Shown here piece after piece: positions 21,503-30,697 of a DNA stretch of 64,000 bases; the stretch's first letter is position 1, and each line of letters begins with the position of its first letter. The DNA comes from an uncultured Robinsoniella sp. (GTDB taxonomy: Bacteria > Bacillota > Clostridia > Lachnospirales > Lachnospiraceae), in NCBI GenBank assembly GCA_900540475.1, contig UQGG01000001.1, forward strand, positions 62,001-126,000. Direction: 5' to 3'. The position numbers were made by a program, and so were the translations under genes. The notes beneath the pieces are model-generated. The model did no database searches. It had not been told where the DNA came from and saw only the letters and a program-made list of their open reading frames with translations.

Positions 21503-24394
21503 TTAGTCGAATCTCTGTGTGTTTGCGTCTACCTGAATTGCATGTCCAGGTATAATTTCATCTGCTTCTTTGTTCTTAAATATATAGTTTACCATATCCC
21601 CTGCAACAGATGCTGCATTGGTAGAGGTGTAACCATTGGTAATTCGTACAGCGATGGCAATTTCCGGGTTATCGTATGGTGCATACCCTACGAAGAGAGC
21701 ATGGCTGGGTACGCCTGTTTCCTGCGCCGTACCGGTTTTACCTGCCATATCTGTTTTGATGTTCTTTAAGATATTATTTGATTTCACCATCTCGTTCATA
21801 CCAGTGTGAATAGCACTCCAGAGTTCAGAATCTAACTCTACGTTGTTATGAACTTTTGGTTTTTTCTCTTCCAGTACCCGATTATCGGAATCGGATATTT
21901 TATCCAGTAATGTCAGATCGTAACAGGTTCCTCCATTTGCGATTGTTGCTACATATCTGGAGAGCTGTGAAGTTGTAAAGGCATTGGTACCCTGACCCAT
22001 AGCGGATGGTGCCATACCATTGTCGGAAATATGAGGATCTGTTTCTCCGATCTCAATTCCGGTAGGGGCATCGAAACCGAACATTTCTGCATATTTAGCG
22101 AGTTTTTCTATACCGACTTCATCTACTGCTTTGCCGTCTTCTGCACCTACATCACCTAACGTATAACCAATCGTGTTAAAATAAAAGTTACAGGAGTCAC
22201 GCAGAGCGGTAACTAAGGATTCTGCACCATGTCCGAATTTATTCCAGCAATTGATCGGCGGGTCTACTAAGTCAAAGGTACCAGTACAATTAATCGTATC
22301 ATAAATTCCAATAACACCTTCTGTTACACCGGCTGCAGCCGTAACCATCTTATAAGTAGAACCGGGAGCTGTAATTTCCTGGGTCGCCTTATTATAAAAC
22401 GGGCTGGATAAATCAGTTGCCAGTTTTGCATAGTAGTCGGAGTCCATATCATTTGCCAGTCTGTTATTATCATAACTCGGATAAGTCACACAGGCAAGTA
22501 CTTCTCCCGTATTTGGATTATTTATTACCAGAGAGCCGGAACATGGATCCAATGCCAACTGTGCAGGGGTAAGTTCCAGACTGTAAATCTTGGCATGTAT
22601 AAAGTCGAATGCAGTCAGGCTTCCCGATGCAAGGGAGTTATAATCTTCCTCATTCATCTTAATGACACCCTGGTCAAAAAGCAGCAGGCAGACATCCGTA
22701 GCACTTAACGTATCGGATTCTATCATATAGCGATAGATTTTTTTACTGAAATGCGTATCCGTGGATAAATATTGTGCAATATAGTCAGATAATGCGCTGT
22801 ATACTTCCTTGGAATCCAGATATTCCGTGTCTACCGGTACTTTGGATATATCAACCCAGTTTTTGGAAATTGCATAAGTTAAAAACTCTTGGAGACTGAT
22901 GCTTCCGTCATTTGTCCATGCCAGATAAGTTTCATCGGATTTATCAATGGCATCTTTTTGCAAAATACCGGTTCCATCTATCAGCATATTATTAACAACA
23001 TACGTCATATAGGCCTGCATATCTTTTCCCAGATCTTTATATGCTGCCGGGGAATCCGACGTCAATTCTGATTTAATAGCAGCAAAGACATTGGACTGTT
23101 CATTTAAAAATTGCTGGTATACCCGCTTTTCTGTTGAGGTGGCATCTTCTGATGAAATGTGATTTACGTCCAGAACATTGTTTTCAAACAGTGCGTAATA
23201 TACGTCGTATACAGGAATTTTGATATCATCAGTGGTAGCATAATCCTCGATATTCACTTCTTTCGCATCAATCAGCATCGTATAGACAATACCTGCTATA
23301 TACTGCTCCAGAATCCGGTATGCAGCAATCTGGTAATCGGTATCAAGTGTCAGCTGAATGTTATTTCCGGCCTGGGGTTCAACACGGTTATCTTTTTTAA
23401 GAATCTTTCCAAGGTTGTTTACATATACTCTTTCAGAACCCTTTAATCCCTGAAGCTGGTCTTCATAGACCTGTTCCAGTCCGATTTTACCAACGATGTC
23501 ATTTTGGTTATATACTTCGCTGTCTTTATTTAACTCATTCAGTTCTTCGGAAGAGATCTGTCCGGTGTAACCGATGATCGGTGCAAAATAGATGCTGTTG
23601 TCATAGACACGAATCGTATCATCTACCACATCCACCCCGGGATAGATATCTTTGCTTTCCATAATGGTAGACATGGATGAGTCACTGATATTGGTAGCCA
23701 GGGTTGCAGCTAAATATTTCTGGAAGCTGTTTGCAGCTATTTTACTTCTCATTGTAACAATACTGAGAGTTTCCTCTTTTGTTAACGTATCCGGGAGACC
23801 ATATTTAGCGAGTTCTTCTTTTGTGTTTTCTTTGGAAAGTACCCCATATCCTTTCTCTGCACAGAGATCATCCATCATCTGGGAAGCAGATGCATTGGTC
23901 TGCGCTTCCGTCAGGTTTTCAATATAAGCCTGTCCATAGATATCTGCTTTGAATCGAAGCAGGGATGTGCCGCTGGAGACAAATTGATATTCTCCGGCAC
24001 TGTTCAGGGTAATTCCAAAATTATCTGTTACTTTATCTCCATTTTTTTCAAGAATCTTTAATATACCATACATACTGCCATTTAAAGCCAGATTTTTTTC
24101 ATGCATGGTAAGATTATCGTAAGCACCGGTATCTTCGAATGTAACCGAATGGGCAAGCTTATTATAAGCCAGCAATTTTCCGTTTCGGTCTGTGATGATT
24201 CCACGGGTACTTTTTAAAGTTCTCTCTTTTTCAATCTGCATGGTAAAGTCGTTCAGGTAACTTTCACCTTCTACAATCTGCAGGGTGAACAGCCGGTATA
24301 CCAGAATAAATGCAAGTATCAGGAATACAACGACCAGTATTACCATACGGGACTTTGCTGCTTTTGAAATGGTATCTTTTACATACTTAAACAA
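21503..24394 (-). CDS. mrdA: Penicillin-binding protein 2 (elongation transpeptidase) with a large insertion
   Basis: 963 residues, well above the 600-750 usual for PBP2. There is an N-terminal membrane anchor (about 17-37) and a dimerisation domain starting near TRGIITDRNG (63-72). The transpeptidase motifs are S679-TYK, S734-CN and a late KTGTAQ. Between DTDYQIAAYRILEQ (about 351-364) and CSGSLVINNPNTGEVLA (618-634), which are normally close together, about 245 residues are inserted. This insert is Asp/Ser/Tyr-rich, helical-looking and has no cysteine pairs of note. It cross-links side-wall peptidoglycan with RodA. It overlaps mreD by 8 bases. It is a bona fide class B PBP; the insert's role is unknown. 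Confidence 0.93.
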   Translation of the reverse strand: MFKYVKDTISKAAKSRMVILVVVFLILAFILVYRLFTLQIVEGESYLNDFTMQIEKERTLKSTRGIITDRNGKLLAYNKLAHSVTFEDTGAYDNLTMHEKNLALNGSMYGILKILEKNGDKVTDNFGITLNSAGEYQFVSSGTSLLRFKADIYGQAYIENLTEAQTNASASQMMDDLCAEKGYGVLSKENTKEELAKYGLPDTLTKEETLSIVTMRSKIAANSFQKYLAATLATNISDSSMSTIMESKDIYPGVDVVDDTIRVYDNSIYFAPIIGYTGQISSEELNELNKDSEVYNQNDIVGKIGLEQVYEDQLQGLKGSERVYVNNLGKILKKDNRVEPQAGNNIQLTLDTDYQIAAYRILEQYIAGIVYTMLIDAKEVNIEDYATTDDIKIPVYDVYYALFENNVLDVNHISSEDATSTEKRVYQQFLNEQSNVFAAIKSELTSDSPAAYKDLGKDMQAYMTYVVNNMLIDGTGILQKDAIDKSDETYLAWTNDGSISLQEFLTYAISKNWVDISKVPVDTEYLDSKEVYSALSDYIAQYLSTDTHFSKKIYRYMIESDTLSATDVCLLLFDQGVIKMNEEDYNSLASGSLTAFDFIHAKIYSLELTPAQLALDPCSGSLVINNPNTGEVLACVTYPSYDNNRLANDMDSDYYAKLATDLSSPFYNKATQEITAPGSTYKMVTAAAGVTEGVIGIYDTINCTGTFDLVDPPINCWNKFGHGAESLVTALRDSCNFYFNTIGYTLGDVGAEDGKAVDEVGIEKLAKYAEMFGFDAPTGIEIGETDPHISDNGMAPSAMGQGTNAFTTSQLSRYVATIANGGTCYDLTLLDKISDSDNRVLEEKKPKVHNNVELDSELWSAIHTGMNEMVKSNNILKNIKTDMAGKTGTAQETGVPSHALFVGYAPYDNPEIAIAVRITNGYTSTNAASVAGDMVNYIFKNKEADEIIPGHAIQVDANTQRFD

Positions 24395-24905
24395 AACTAT
24401 TTACACTCCTCTGTTCTGACTTCTCCAGTTTACGGTTGATAAATAATAATATACGGTAGCACAGAAATGTCAATACAATGGTATAGATGACCTCCGGCAT
24501 AATGATCCGCCTCAGGTAGAAGAAGAAGTCAACTCTTCCCCGGAGCAGGAACTGGAAGCCGTAAAAAAGGATTCCATATGCCAGATCACTGGCTGCAGTT
24601 AAAACAACCGGCATTTTGATATCGTCATCGTAAAATATGTGGTAACAGTATCCATTCAGATATCCGATGAACATATAGATAATGGCACGGAAGCCCATTG
24701 TTTCTCCAAAGAAAAGATCTGCCATAAGGCCGCAGACAAATCCAATCCACAGTCCGGAACGTTTTCCTCTCATCAGCCCAAAGGATACGGTTACAATAAT
24801 CAGTAAATTTGGTGTAATAGAAGCGATAGAAAGTGCCGGCAGCAATGTGCATTGTAAAATAACACATATTAACAGCACAAAAAAAAGTATCACCTTGCTT
24901 TTCAT
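24387..24905 (-). CDS. mreD: Rod shape-determining protein MreD
   Basis: 172 residues with about five hydrophobic helices. LICVILQCTLLPALSIASITPNL near the start (quoted in parts here: LQCTLLPAL, ITPNLLII) and the GLMADLFFGETMGFRAIIY loop are typical of MreD. It is an integral membrane part of the MreBCD elongasome. It lies 21 bases after mreC and overlaps the PBP2 gene by 8 bases, so translation is probably coupled. Confidence 0.92.
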   Translation of the reverse strand: MKSKVILFFVLLICVILQCTLLPALSIASITPNLLIIVTVSFGLMRGKRSGLWIGFVCGLMADLFFGETMGFRAIIYMFIGYLNGYCYHIFYDDDIKMPVVLTAASDLAYGILFYGFQFLLRGRVDFFFYLRRIIMPEVIYTIVLTFLCYRILLFINRKLEKSEQRSVNSFV

Positions 24906-24926
24906 ATCTTATCTCCTATCTGTATG

Positions 24927-25892
24927 TTACTCAGCTGTCTTCGGTGCTTCGGTGGACTGTGTCTCCGTCTCAGATGATGTTTCACTTTCGCTGCCACCGG
25001 TTTCGTCCAGTCCTTTGGCTTCCGTCTGCTTGGGTTCTGTCTCTGTAGTTTCAATCTGCTGCTTTAAAGTTTTGATGACCAGAACTTCCTGGATATCTTT
25101 AAAATCAACAGCCGGCGAAATATATCCGGATTTAGTCAGGTGGTTCGAATCGTTATTGATCTCACTGATATAACCAATTAAAATGCCGGGCAAAAATTTG
25201 CTGCTGACATTGGAAGTAACTACTTTATCTCCAACGCTGACTTTGTTGTCGGTATCCGTTAATTTAATCAGGTTTATCTTGTCTTCGTCGATCAGTCTGA
25301 GGTCACCGGCAATAATACACTGTTCATTGGTAGGGGAAACCATTGCGCTTACATTGCTGTAATCGTCTATAACAGAACGGACGGTAGACCAGTTTGGACC
25401 TACTTCTGTAATGATTCCGGCGAGTCCGCCGCCTGCCAGGACATTCATATCTACTGCAAATCCGTCATTGCTGCCCTTGTCGATGGTAAACATATGGAAC
25501 CAGTTGCCGCTTTGCTTTGCGATTACTCTGGCGCCTACTTTTTCATAGTCTTCATACTGGTGATCCAGTTCATAGAGATCTCTTAAACGGTTCAGTTCTT
25601 CCTGATCCTGAATAAGACGGGTATTTTCAATGGTCAGATCATCCACTTTTTTCTGAAGGGATTTATTTTCGGTAACCAGGTCTGCAGAATTCTGGAAATA
25701 ATCCCCTTTTCCTGATATCCAGGTACCAACCTGGTTAATACCGCTCTGCAGAGGCGTAATGATAAATTCACCCACCTGTTTCAGCGGTCCGCTGCTCATA
25801 TCTACTGTGAAAGACAGTACGATCATAACACCGCACACAGCTGAAAGAACCAGTAATATTACTTTGCTTTTTATCGAATTCTTTTTCTTCAT
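24927..25892 (-). CDS. mreC: Rod shape-determining protein MreC
   Basis: 321 residues. N-terminal transmembrane helix (about 9-27), a coiled coil (about 65-105: VTENKSLQKKVDDLTIENTR), then the double beta-barrel domain (ARVIAKQSGNWFHMFTIDKG, VGDKVVTSNVSSKFLPGILIG). The C-terminal 45 residues are Thr/Glu/Ser-rich and probably disordered. It bridges MreB and PBP2 outside the membrane. It sits 12 bases after mreB. Confidence 0.95.
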   Translation of the reverse strand: MKKKNSIKSKVILLVLSAVCGVMIVLSFTVDMSSGPLKQVGEFIITPLQSGINQVGTWISGKGDYFQNSADLVTENKSLQKKVDDLTIENTRLIQDQEELNRLRDLYELDHQYEDYEKVGARVIAKQSGNWFHMFTIDKGSNDGFAVDMNVLAGGGLAGIITEVGPNWSTVRSVIDDYSNVSAMVSPTNEQCIIAGDLRLIDEDKINLIKLTDTDNKVSVGDKVVTSNVSSKFLPGILIGYISEINNDSNHLTKSGYISPAVDFKDIQEVLVIKTLKQQIETTETEPKQTEAKGLDETGGSESETSSETETQSTEAPKTAE

Positions 25893-25904
25893 AACGATTC
25901 CTCT

Positions 25905-26915
25905 TTATATGGTATTTCCTGTTAAATCTTTTAAAGAATACGTACACGATTCTAATTCTTTGTGGTTCATGATAGCAAGAAGTCCTCGAAGTGTACTGGT
26001 AACAGGTTCTCTGACTAGATATATGGGGACTTCCAGTTCCCTTCTCATATATTCTGCCAGATTCGGTATTCCGGAGACACCGCCGCTTAAATAAATGCCA
26101 TTTTTCCGGATATCAGCCAGAAACTGGGGTGGAATGCGGTTCAGTGTACTTTTTATGTTCTGGACAATATTGTCGATGGTTTCCATGATACAGACGCTGA
26201 CAGAAAGAGACGGTATCACAGCGCTTTTAGGCAATCCGGACACCGTACTGATACCATATACTTCAAGGGAAGCAGCCGGCCCATCTATGATGTAAGCCAG
26301 GGCATTTTTCAGTTTATCTGCCGTTCGCATACCAATGTTCAGCTGGAACATACGCCGTACCATGGTACTGATGTCTTCATCTAACTTCCGGCCTCCGAAC
26401 TGGAGCATTTTACTGAGCAGGATCTGCCCACCGGTTAATACGGAGATATCAGTTGTATCGGCGCCCATATTTACTATCATGTTTCCAACCGGCACATCGA
26501 TGGGAAGTCCAATGCCTATAGCATCAGCGACCCCTTTGTCAACCAGGCAGATTTTTTTTGCTTTGATATTACCGCTCAGCACATTGTAATATGCCCGCTT
26601 TTCCACTGCGGAGATATCACTGGGAACAGCAATATAAATCGTTGGATGAACCGGTAAAAGGGAAGAACACCGCCGCAAAAGCCCTACAAGCAGCAGTTCC
26701 ATATTTTTTGCATCGGCTATTGCACCATGCATCATAGGACAGCCGGCATGTACATTTACAGGTGTCTTTTCATACATTTCGTATGCATCGTCTCCGATGC
26801 CGATCACCTGAAGCCCGTCCCTGATTGCAATCATATTTTTTTCTGCAATCATTATTTTGTTATTTTTATCACATATCTTTATCGTATCTGTGCCAAGGTC
26901 AATTCCTAATAACAT
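25905..26915 (-). CDS. mreB: MreB-family actin-like protein
   Basis: 336 residues, the normal length. Actin-fold phosphate motifs: GIDLGTDTIKIC (phosphate 1), IVNMGADTTDISVLTGGQIL (phosphate 2), and the adenosine motif GIYLSGGVSGIPNLAEYM. It forms membrane-bound filaments that steer wall synthesis. Its sequence is somewhat divergent from B. subtilis MreB; MreB versus Mbl cannot be told apart, but linkage to mreCD favours MreB. GGGAGAG precedes the ATG. radC lies 21 bases upstream. Confidence 0.92.
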   Translation of the reverse strand: MLLGIDLGTDTIKICDKNNKIMIAEKNMIAIRDGLQVIGIGDDAYEMYEKTPVNVHAGCPMMHGAIADAKNMELLLVGLLRRCSSLLPVHPTIYIAVPSDISAVEKRAYYNVLSGNIKAKKICLVDKGVADAIGIGLPIDVPVGNMIVNMGADTTDISVLTGGQILLSKMLQFGGRKLDEDISTMVRRMFQLNIGMRTADKLKNALAYIIDGPAASLEVYGISTVSGLPKSAVIPSLSVSVCIMETIDNIVQNIKSTLNRIPPQFLADIRKNGIYLSGGVSGIPNLAEYMRRELEVPIYLVREPVTSTLRGLLAIMNHKELESCTYSLKDLTGNTI

Positions 26916-26936
26916 GGCTTCTTCTCTCCCTCATAG

Positions 26937-27632
26937 TTACAAAAGTCCTCGTTCTTTGAAGCTTAAATACTTTTTATCACCAATAATAATATGATCCAGC
27001 AGTTCAATGCCGATCAGAAGACCTGCATCCCGGATCCGTTTGGTTAAAAGGATATCCTCTCTGCTTGGAGAGGGATCACCGCTTGGGTGATTATGCACAA
27101 GGATAATAAATACTGCATGATGATGCAGTGCTTCCAGATAAATCTCCCGGGGTGTAATCAGGGCACCATTTACCGTACCCTTTGAAATAATATGGTCACA
27201 CAGAAGCCTGCTTTTGGTATTTAACATCAGCATCAGCATCTGTTCCTGGGTACAGTGCCGGAAATCTTCCATATAATAATCTGCTATGGTTTCCGGTTTG
27301 GTAAAGCAAAGGCTGTCTTTTGCGGAAGATTTTGCAATTCTTCTGGACAATTCTACAATACACTTGATCTGTATGGCTTTTACTTTTCCGATGCCTTTCA
27401 TCTTCCGAAGGTCGGAAATGCTTAAGTGATGGAGGCCTAAAAGGTTATGTTCTACTTTTGAACATTGTAAAACCTCCTGTGCCAGTTCCAGTGCCTGAAT
27501 CCCCTGGGATCCGGTTCTTAAGATAACTGCCAGAAGTTCAGCGTCTGACAGCGCCTGTGCACCCATCGCAAGGCATTTTTCATATGGCCTGTCATCTGTA
27601 GGTAATTCTTTCATTGTAATAGATTCATTCAT
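26937..27632 (-). CDS. radC: RadC family (JAMM domain) protein
   Basis: 231 residues. An N-terminal helix-hairpin-helix segment (about 55-80: LSISDLRKMKGIGKVKAIQI) and the C-terminal JAB/MPN+ domain with metal motif HNHPSGDPSPSREDI. RadC was once linked to DNA repair, but its biochemical role is unresolved. The ATG at 27632 has AAAGG upstream; the longer frame begins with TTG at 27647. It heads the mre-min-rod operon as in many Firmicutes; the usual neighbour maf is absent. Confidence 0.92.
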   Translation of the reverse strand: MNESITMKELPTDDRPYEKCLAMGAQALSDAELLAVILRTGSQGIQALELAQEVLQCSKVEHNLLGLHHLSISDLRKMKGIGKVKAIQIKCIVELSRRIAKSSAKDSLCFTKPETIADYYMEDFRHCTQEQMLMLMLNTKSRLLCDHIISKGTVNGALITPREIYLEALHHHAVFIILVHNHPSGDPSPSREDILLTKRIRDAGLLIGIELLDHIIIGDKKYLSFKERGLL

Positions 27633-27672
27633 AGTATTCCCTTTCAAGCTCTCCCGGCAGGAAGCCTTGAAT

Positions 27673-27686
27673 CAGGATTTATCCTG
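27673..27686. promoter_or_regulatory. Short perfect palindrome upstream of radC
   Basis: CAGGATTTATCCTG: 6-bp arms around a TT centre, in the 175-bp gap before the radC start. On the minus strand it overlaps a TTGACA (27684-27689), so it could be an operator over a -35 element, although no good -10 follows at 17 bases. It does not match the Firmicute LexA box. Low confidence. Confidence 0.3.
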
Positions 27687-27807
27687 TCAAAACAAGACTA
27701 TAAATAATCATCATTTTATCATAGATTGATGACAAAGTACACACTTATTAATCTTAAAATTTTGTGATGCCTTCGAATGTGTCTTTCAATAAGTCCTTAA
27801 ATGAGTT

Positions 27808-29397
27808 CTAAAATGCATGGAATTTTTTAATAACAGCCTCTGCTACTTTTAAGCCATCCATTGCCGCACTAGTGATCCCGCCTGCATAACCGGCACCTTC
27901 GCCGCAGGGATATAATCCGGCTATGGTACTTTCAAAGAAATCATCTCTGGTAATGCGAAGCGGAGAAGACGTCCGGCTCTCAATGCCTGAAAGAATGGCA
28001 TCTTTTCTTGCAAAACCCTTAATCATATGATCAAAGCCCAAAATACCCTGTTCGATGGAATCCCCCAGGAATTTGGGCAGGCATTCTCTTAAATTTCCAA
28101 AATCATATGCGCCTTTTATTGCCGGAGCATACTCTCCGGGACCGTTGCTGCTGCGATGCTTTACAAAGTCCTCAAACAGCTGCACCGGTACTTTTCCATT
28201 ACACAGCGCATAAGCCTTTTGCTCCAGATTCTGCTGAAATCTGACACCGCTTAGTGAATCCACCGCTTCGTAATCTTCCGGAGTGACCGTTACCACTATG
28301 GCACTGTTTGCATTTATTCCATCCCTTTTTTGATAACTCATGCCGTTAACCGCAGTCATGCCGTTTTCAGATGAGGCATTTACCACGTAGCCGCCGGGGC
28401 ACATACAGAATGAATAGACACCCCTTCCGTTCTCCAGTTTTTTGGTAAGCTTGTAATCAGCTGCAGGCAGGGTTTTTAAATCCGTTCTGGCATATTGGGA
28501 CTGGTTGATCATACTCTGAGGATGTTCAATCCGAAGCCCTACAGCAAAAGATTTTGGTGACATGGCAAGGGGCTTTCGGGACAGCATGGAAAAGGTATCT
28601 CTTGCACTGTGACCGATTGCCAGCACTACCACTGCCGTATGCAAGGTCTCCTGGTCATTTATGCAAATGCTCTCTATTCTGCCGTCACGGACTTGAAGAT
28701 CCGTAAGCTGGCTTTCAAACCGTACCTCTCCGCCCAGATGCTGTATCTCCAACCGCATATTTTTCACTACATCCCGAAGGACATCCGTTCCAATATGGGG
28801 TTTGTTCAGGTATAGAATGGAGCTGTCAGCACCTGCCTCCACAAATGTTTCCAGTACATAGCGTCCCCTTCCTTTTGGATCCTTAACCATGGTGTTTAGT
28901 TTTCCGTCTGAAAAAGTTCCGGCACCGCCTTCTCCAAACTGGACGTTGGAAGACTGCTTTAAGGGACTTCCTTTCCAGAAGCCTTCCACTGTCTTAGAGC
29001 GTGCATCCACATCTTCGCCCCGTTCCAGGATCAGTGGACGGTAGCCGCACTTTGCAAGGAGCAGGCCGCAGAACAATCCGGCAGGTCCCATTCCCACAAT
29101 AACCGGACGGTCCTTTAATGCTTCTTCTCCGCAAGACGGAATTTGATAAGAAACAGGTGCAGATTTTACAATCTGGCTGTTTTTGCATTTTTTTAAGACC
29201 ACATGCTCTTTTTCCACTTCAGCATCGATGGTATAGCTGTATTTGATATCCGGTTTCTTGCGTGCATCTATGGAACGTTTTATAATATGGAAACTTTTTA
29301 AATCTGTTTCCTTTATTTTCAGTTCTCTGCAGACGGCCCGCGCCAGGTCTTCTCTTGTATGTTCCGGCTGTAATTTTATCTGCGGAATCCTAATCAT
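27808..29397 (-). CDS. Uncharacterised FAD-dependent dehydrogenase (COG2509 type)
   Basis: 529 residues. The N-terminal 90 residues form a small domain (REDLARAVCRELKIKETDLK), then a Rossmann FAD site PVIVGMGPAGLFCGLLLAKCGY (key GxGxxG near residue 102), EGGAGTFSDGKLNT and a C-terminal LYPCGEGAGYAGGITSAAMDG, where the last segment also closes around FAD. Family members are flavoproteins of unknown substrate. AGGAGG lies just upstream. It follows the BaiN-like flavoprotein by 37 bases, so the two may share a transcript from the miaB side. Confidence 0.88.
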   Translation of the reverse strand: MIRIPQIKLQPEHTREDLARAVCRELKIKETDLKSFHIIKRSIDARKKPDIKYSYTIDAEVEKEHVVLKKCKNSQIVKSAPVSYQIPSCGEEALKDRPVIVGMGPAGLFCGLLLAKCGYRPLILERGEDVDARSKTVEGFWKGSPLKQSSNVQFGEGGAGTFSDGKLNTMVKDPKGRGRYVLETFVEAGADSSILYLNKPHIGTDVLRDVVKNMRLEIQHLGGEVRFESQLTDLQVRDGRIESICINDQETLHTAVVVLAIGHSARDTFSMLSRKPLAMSPKSFAVGLRIEHPQSMINQSQYARTDLKTLPAADYKLTKKLENGRGVYSFCMCPGGYVVNASSENGMTAVNGMSYQKRDGINANSAIVVTVTPEDYEAVDSLSGVRFQQNLEQKAYALCNGKVPVQLFEDFVKHRSSNGPGEYAPAIKGAYDFGNLRECLPKFLGDSIEQGILGFDHMIKGFARKDAILSGIESRTSSPLRITRDDFFESTIAGLYPCGEGAGYAGGITSAAMDGLKVAEAVIKKFHAF

Positions 29398-29434
29398 TCA
29401 TATCCTCCTATAGAACGTCACACGCTCTTTTACC

Positions 29435-30673
29435 TTATTTTACTGTTTCATGATTACAGGTGCTGTGCAGACCTGCTGTGTAACCGCTGGACCATGCCCA
29501 CTGCAGATTGTATCCTCCACAGGCACCGTCAATATCCAGGATTTCTCCGGCTAGAAAAAGACCGGGGGCGATTTTAGATTCCAGGCTGGTATTGTCTACT
29601 TCCTGTACGGAAACCCCGCCGGAGCATACCTGAGCCTGGGAAAAATCCCGGAAACCGCTGATCTCAGCCATACTGCTTTTGACAGAGCCGGTAAGTGCCT
29701 TGATTTCATCTGCTGTAACAGCATCTGCAGGCTTGGTATTTTTTATTTTGGCCTTTTTTAGCACCATGGTAATGATTTTCTTGTTTAACAGACCGGTGAG
29801 ACTCTCTTCTACGGTTCGTTTGGGATATTGCAGAGCGCGGTTTTTTAATAAATTTATCAGTTCTTCTGTCTGGAAATCCGGCATCAGATCCACACTGACC
29901 TGGACATTTTTGTTTGCTGACAAGGCTCTGGCTGCAAAACGGCTGAGCTGGAATACTACGATTCCGGAAATGCCGTAATCGGTCCATTGTAATTCGCCGG
30001 ATTCAGTCATGATGGGCGTTTGTTCCACATAAAGAGTCAGACAGGATTGACTGCGTACCCCGGCGAGGCTTTTAAACCAGTCCCCTTTTACTTTTAGCGG
30101 AACCAGGGCAGGCAGAGGGGGAATAATCCTGTGACCTGCCATCTCTGCCAGATCATAGCCGCTTCCATCAGAACCGGTAACGGGTGCCGCTTTGGAGCCG
30201 GCGCTTAAGATAACAGCATCAGCCGCATAGGTCCAGCCTGCTGTTTCGATCTGCCAGTTTCCCCGAGCATAATACAGCCCTTTTACTTTCTCCAGGCATT
30301 TCAGTTTTATGGAAAGCCTTTTTACTTCCATTAACAGAAGGTCTAAAACAGCAGATGCCTGTTCTACATAAGGGTATATATATCCACCCCGGTCTTTTAG
30401 CAGAAGTCCCAGATCTTCAAAAAATGCCAGGGTATCCGATACGCTGAACTGTTCCAGAATATGGCTGACAAATTCCGGGGTATTGGAACGGTAGACATTT
30501 GGATCTGACATGTTGGTATTGGTGAGATTGCATTTTCCGTTTCCGGTTGTCAGCAGTTTTTTGCCTGGTTTTTCCATCCCTTCCAGGATGGTGACGGATG
30601 CGCCGTTTCTGGCAGCTGTAATGGCTGCAATCAGACCGGAAGCGCCGGCACCGATGACGAAAACCTTTTTCAT
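29435..30673 (-). CDS. BaiN/HI0933-type NAD(P)/FAD-dependent oxidoreductase
   Basis: 412 residues. FAD motif VIGAGASGLIAAITAARNGA at the N-terminus, then PGKKLLTTGNGKCNLTN, the hallmark of the HI0933/BaiN family, and a C-terminal LFLAGEILDIDGACGGYNLQ, SSGYTAG. BaiN homologues have been linked to reduction of bile-acid intermediates, but family members are widespread in non-bile-acid bacteria and the substrate here is not established. It follows the PLP-enzyme gene by 24 bases. Confidence 0.9.
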   Translation of the reverse strand: MKKVFVIGAGASGLIAAITAARNGASVTILEGMEKPGKKLLTTGNGKCNLTNTNMSDPNVYRSNTPEFVSHILEQFSVSDTLAFFEDLGLLLKDRGGYIYPYVEQASAVLDLLLMEVKRLSIKLKCLEKVKGLYYARGNWQIETAGWTYAADAVILSAGSKAAPVTGSDGSGYDLAEMAGHRIIPPLPALVPLKVKGDWFKSLAGVRSQSCLTLYVEQTPIMTESGELQWTDYGISGIVVFQLSRFAARALSANKNVQVSVDLMPDFQTEELINLLKNRALQYPKRTVEESLTGLLNKKIITMVLKKAKIKNTKPADAVTADEIKALTGSVKSSMAEISGFRDFSQAQVCSGGVSVQEVDNTSLESKIAPGLFLAGEILDIDGACGGYNLQWAWSSGYTAGLHSTCNHETVK

Positions 30674-30697
30674 GATACGTTCACTCCTATCTTCCGG

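Noticed and set aside
27673..27686. LexA (SOS) box upstream of radC
   Set aside because: The palindrome does not contain the Firmicute GAAC-N4-GTTC pattern.
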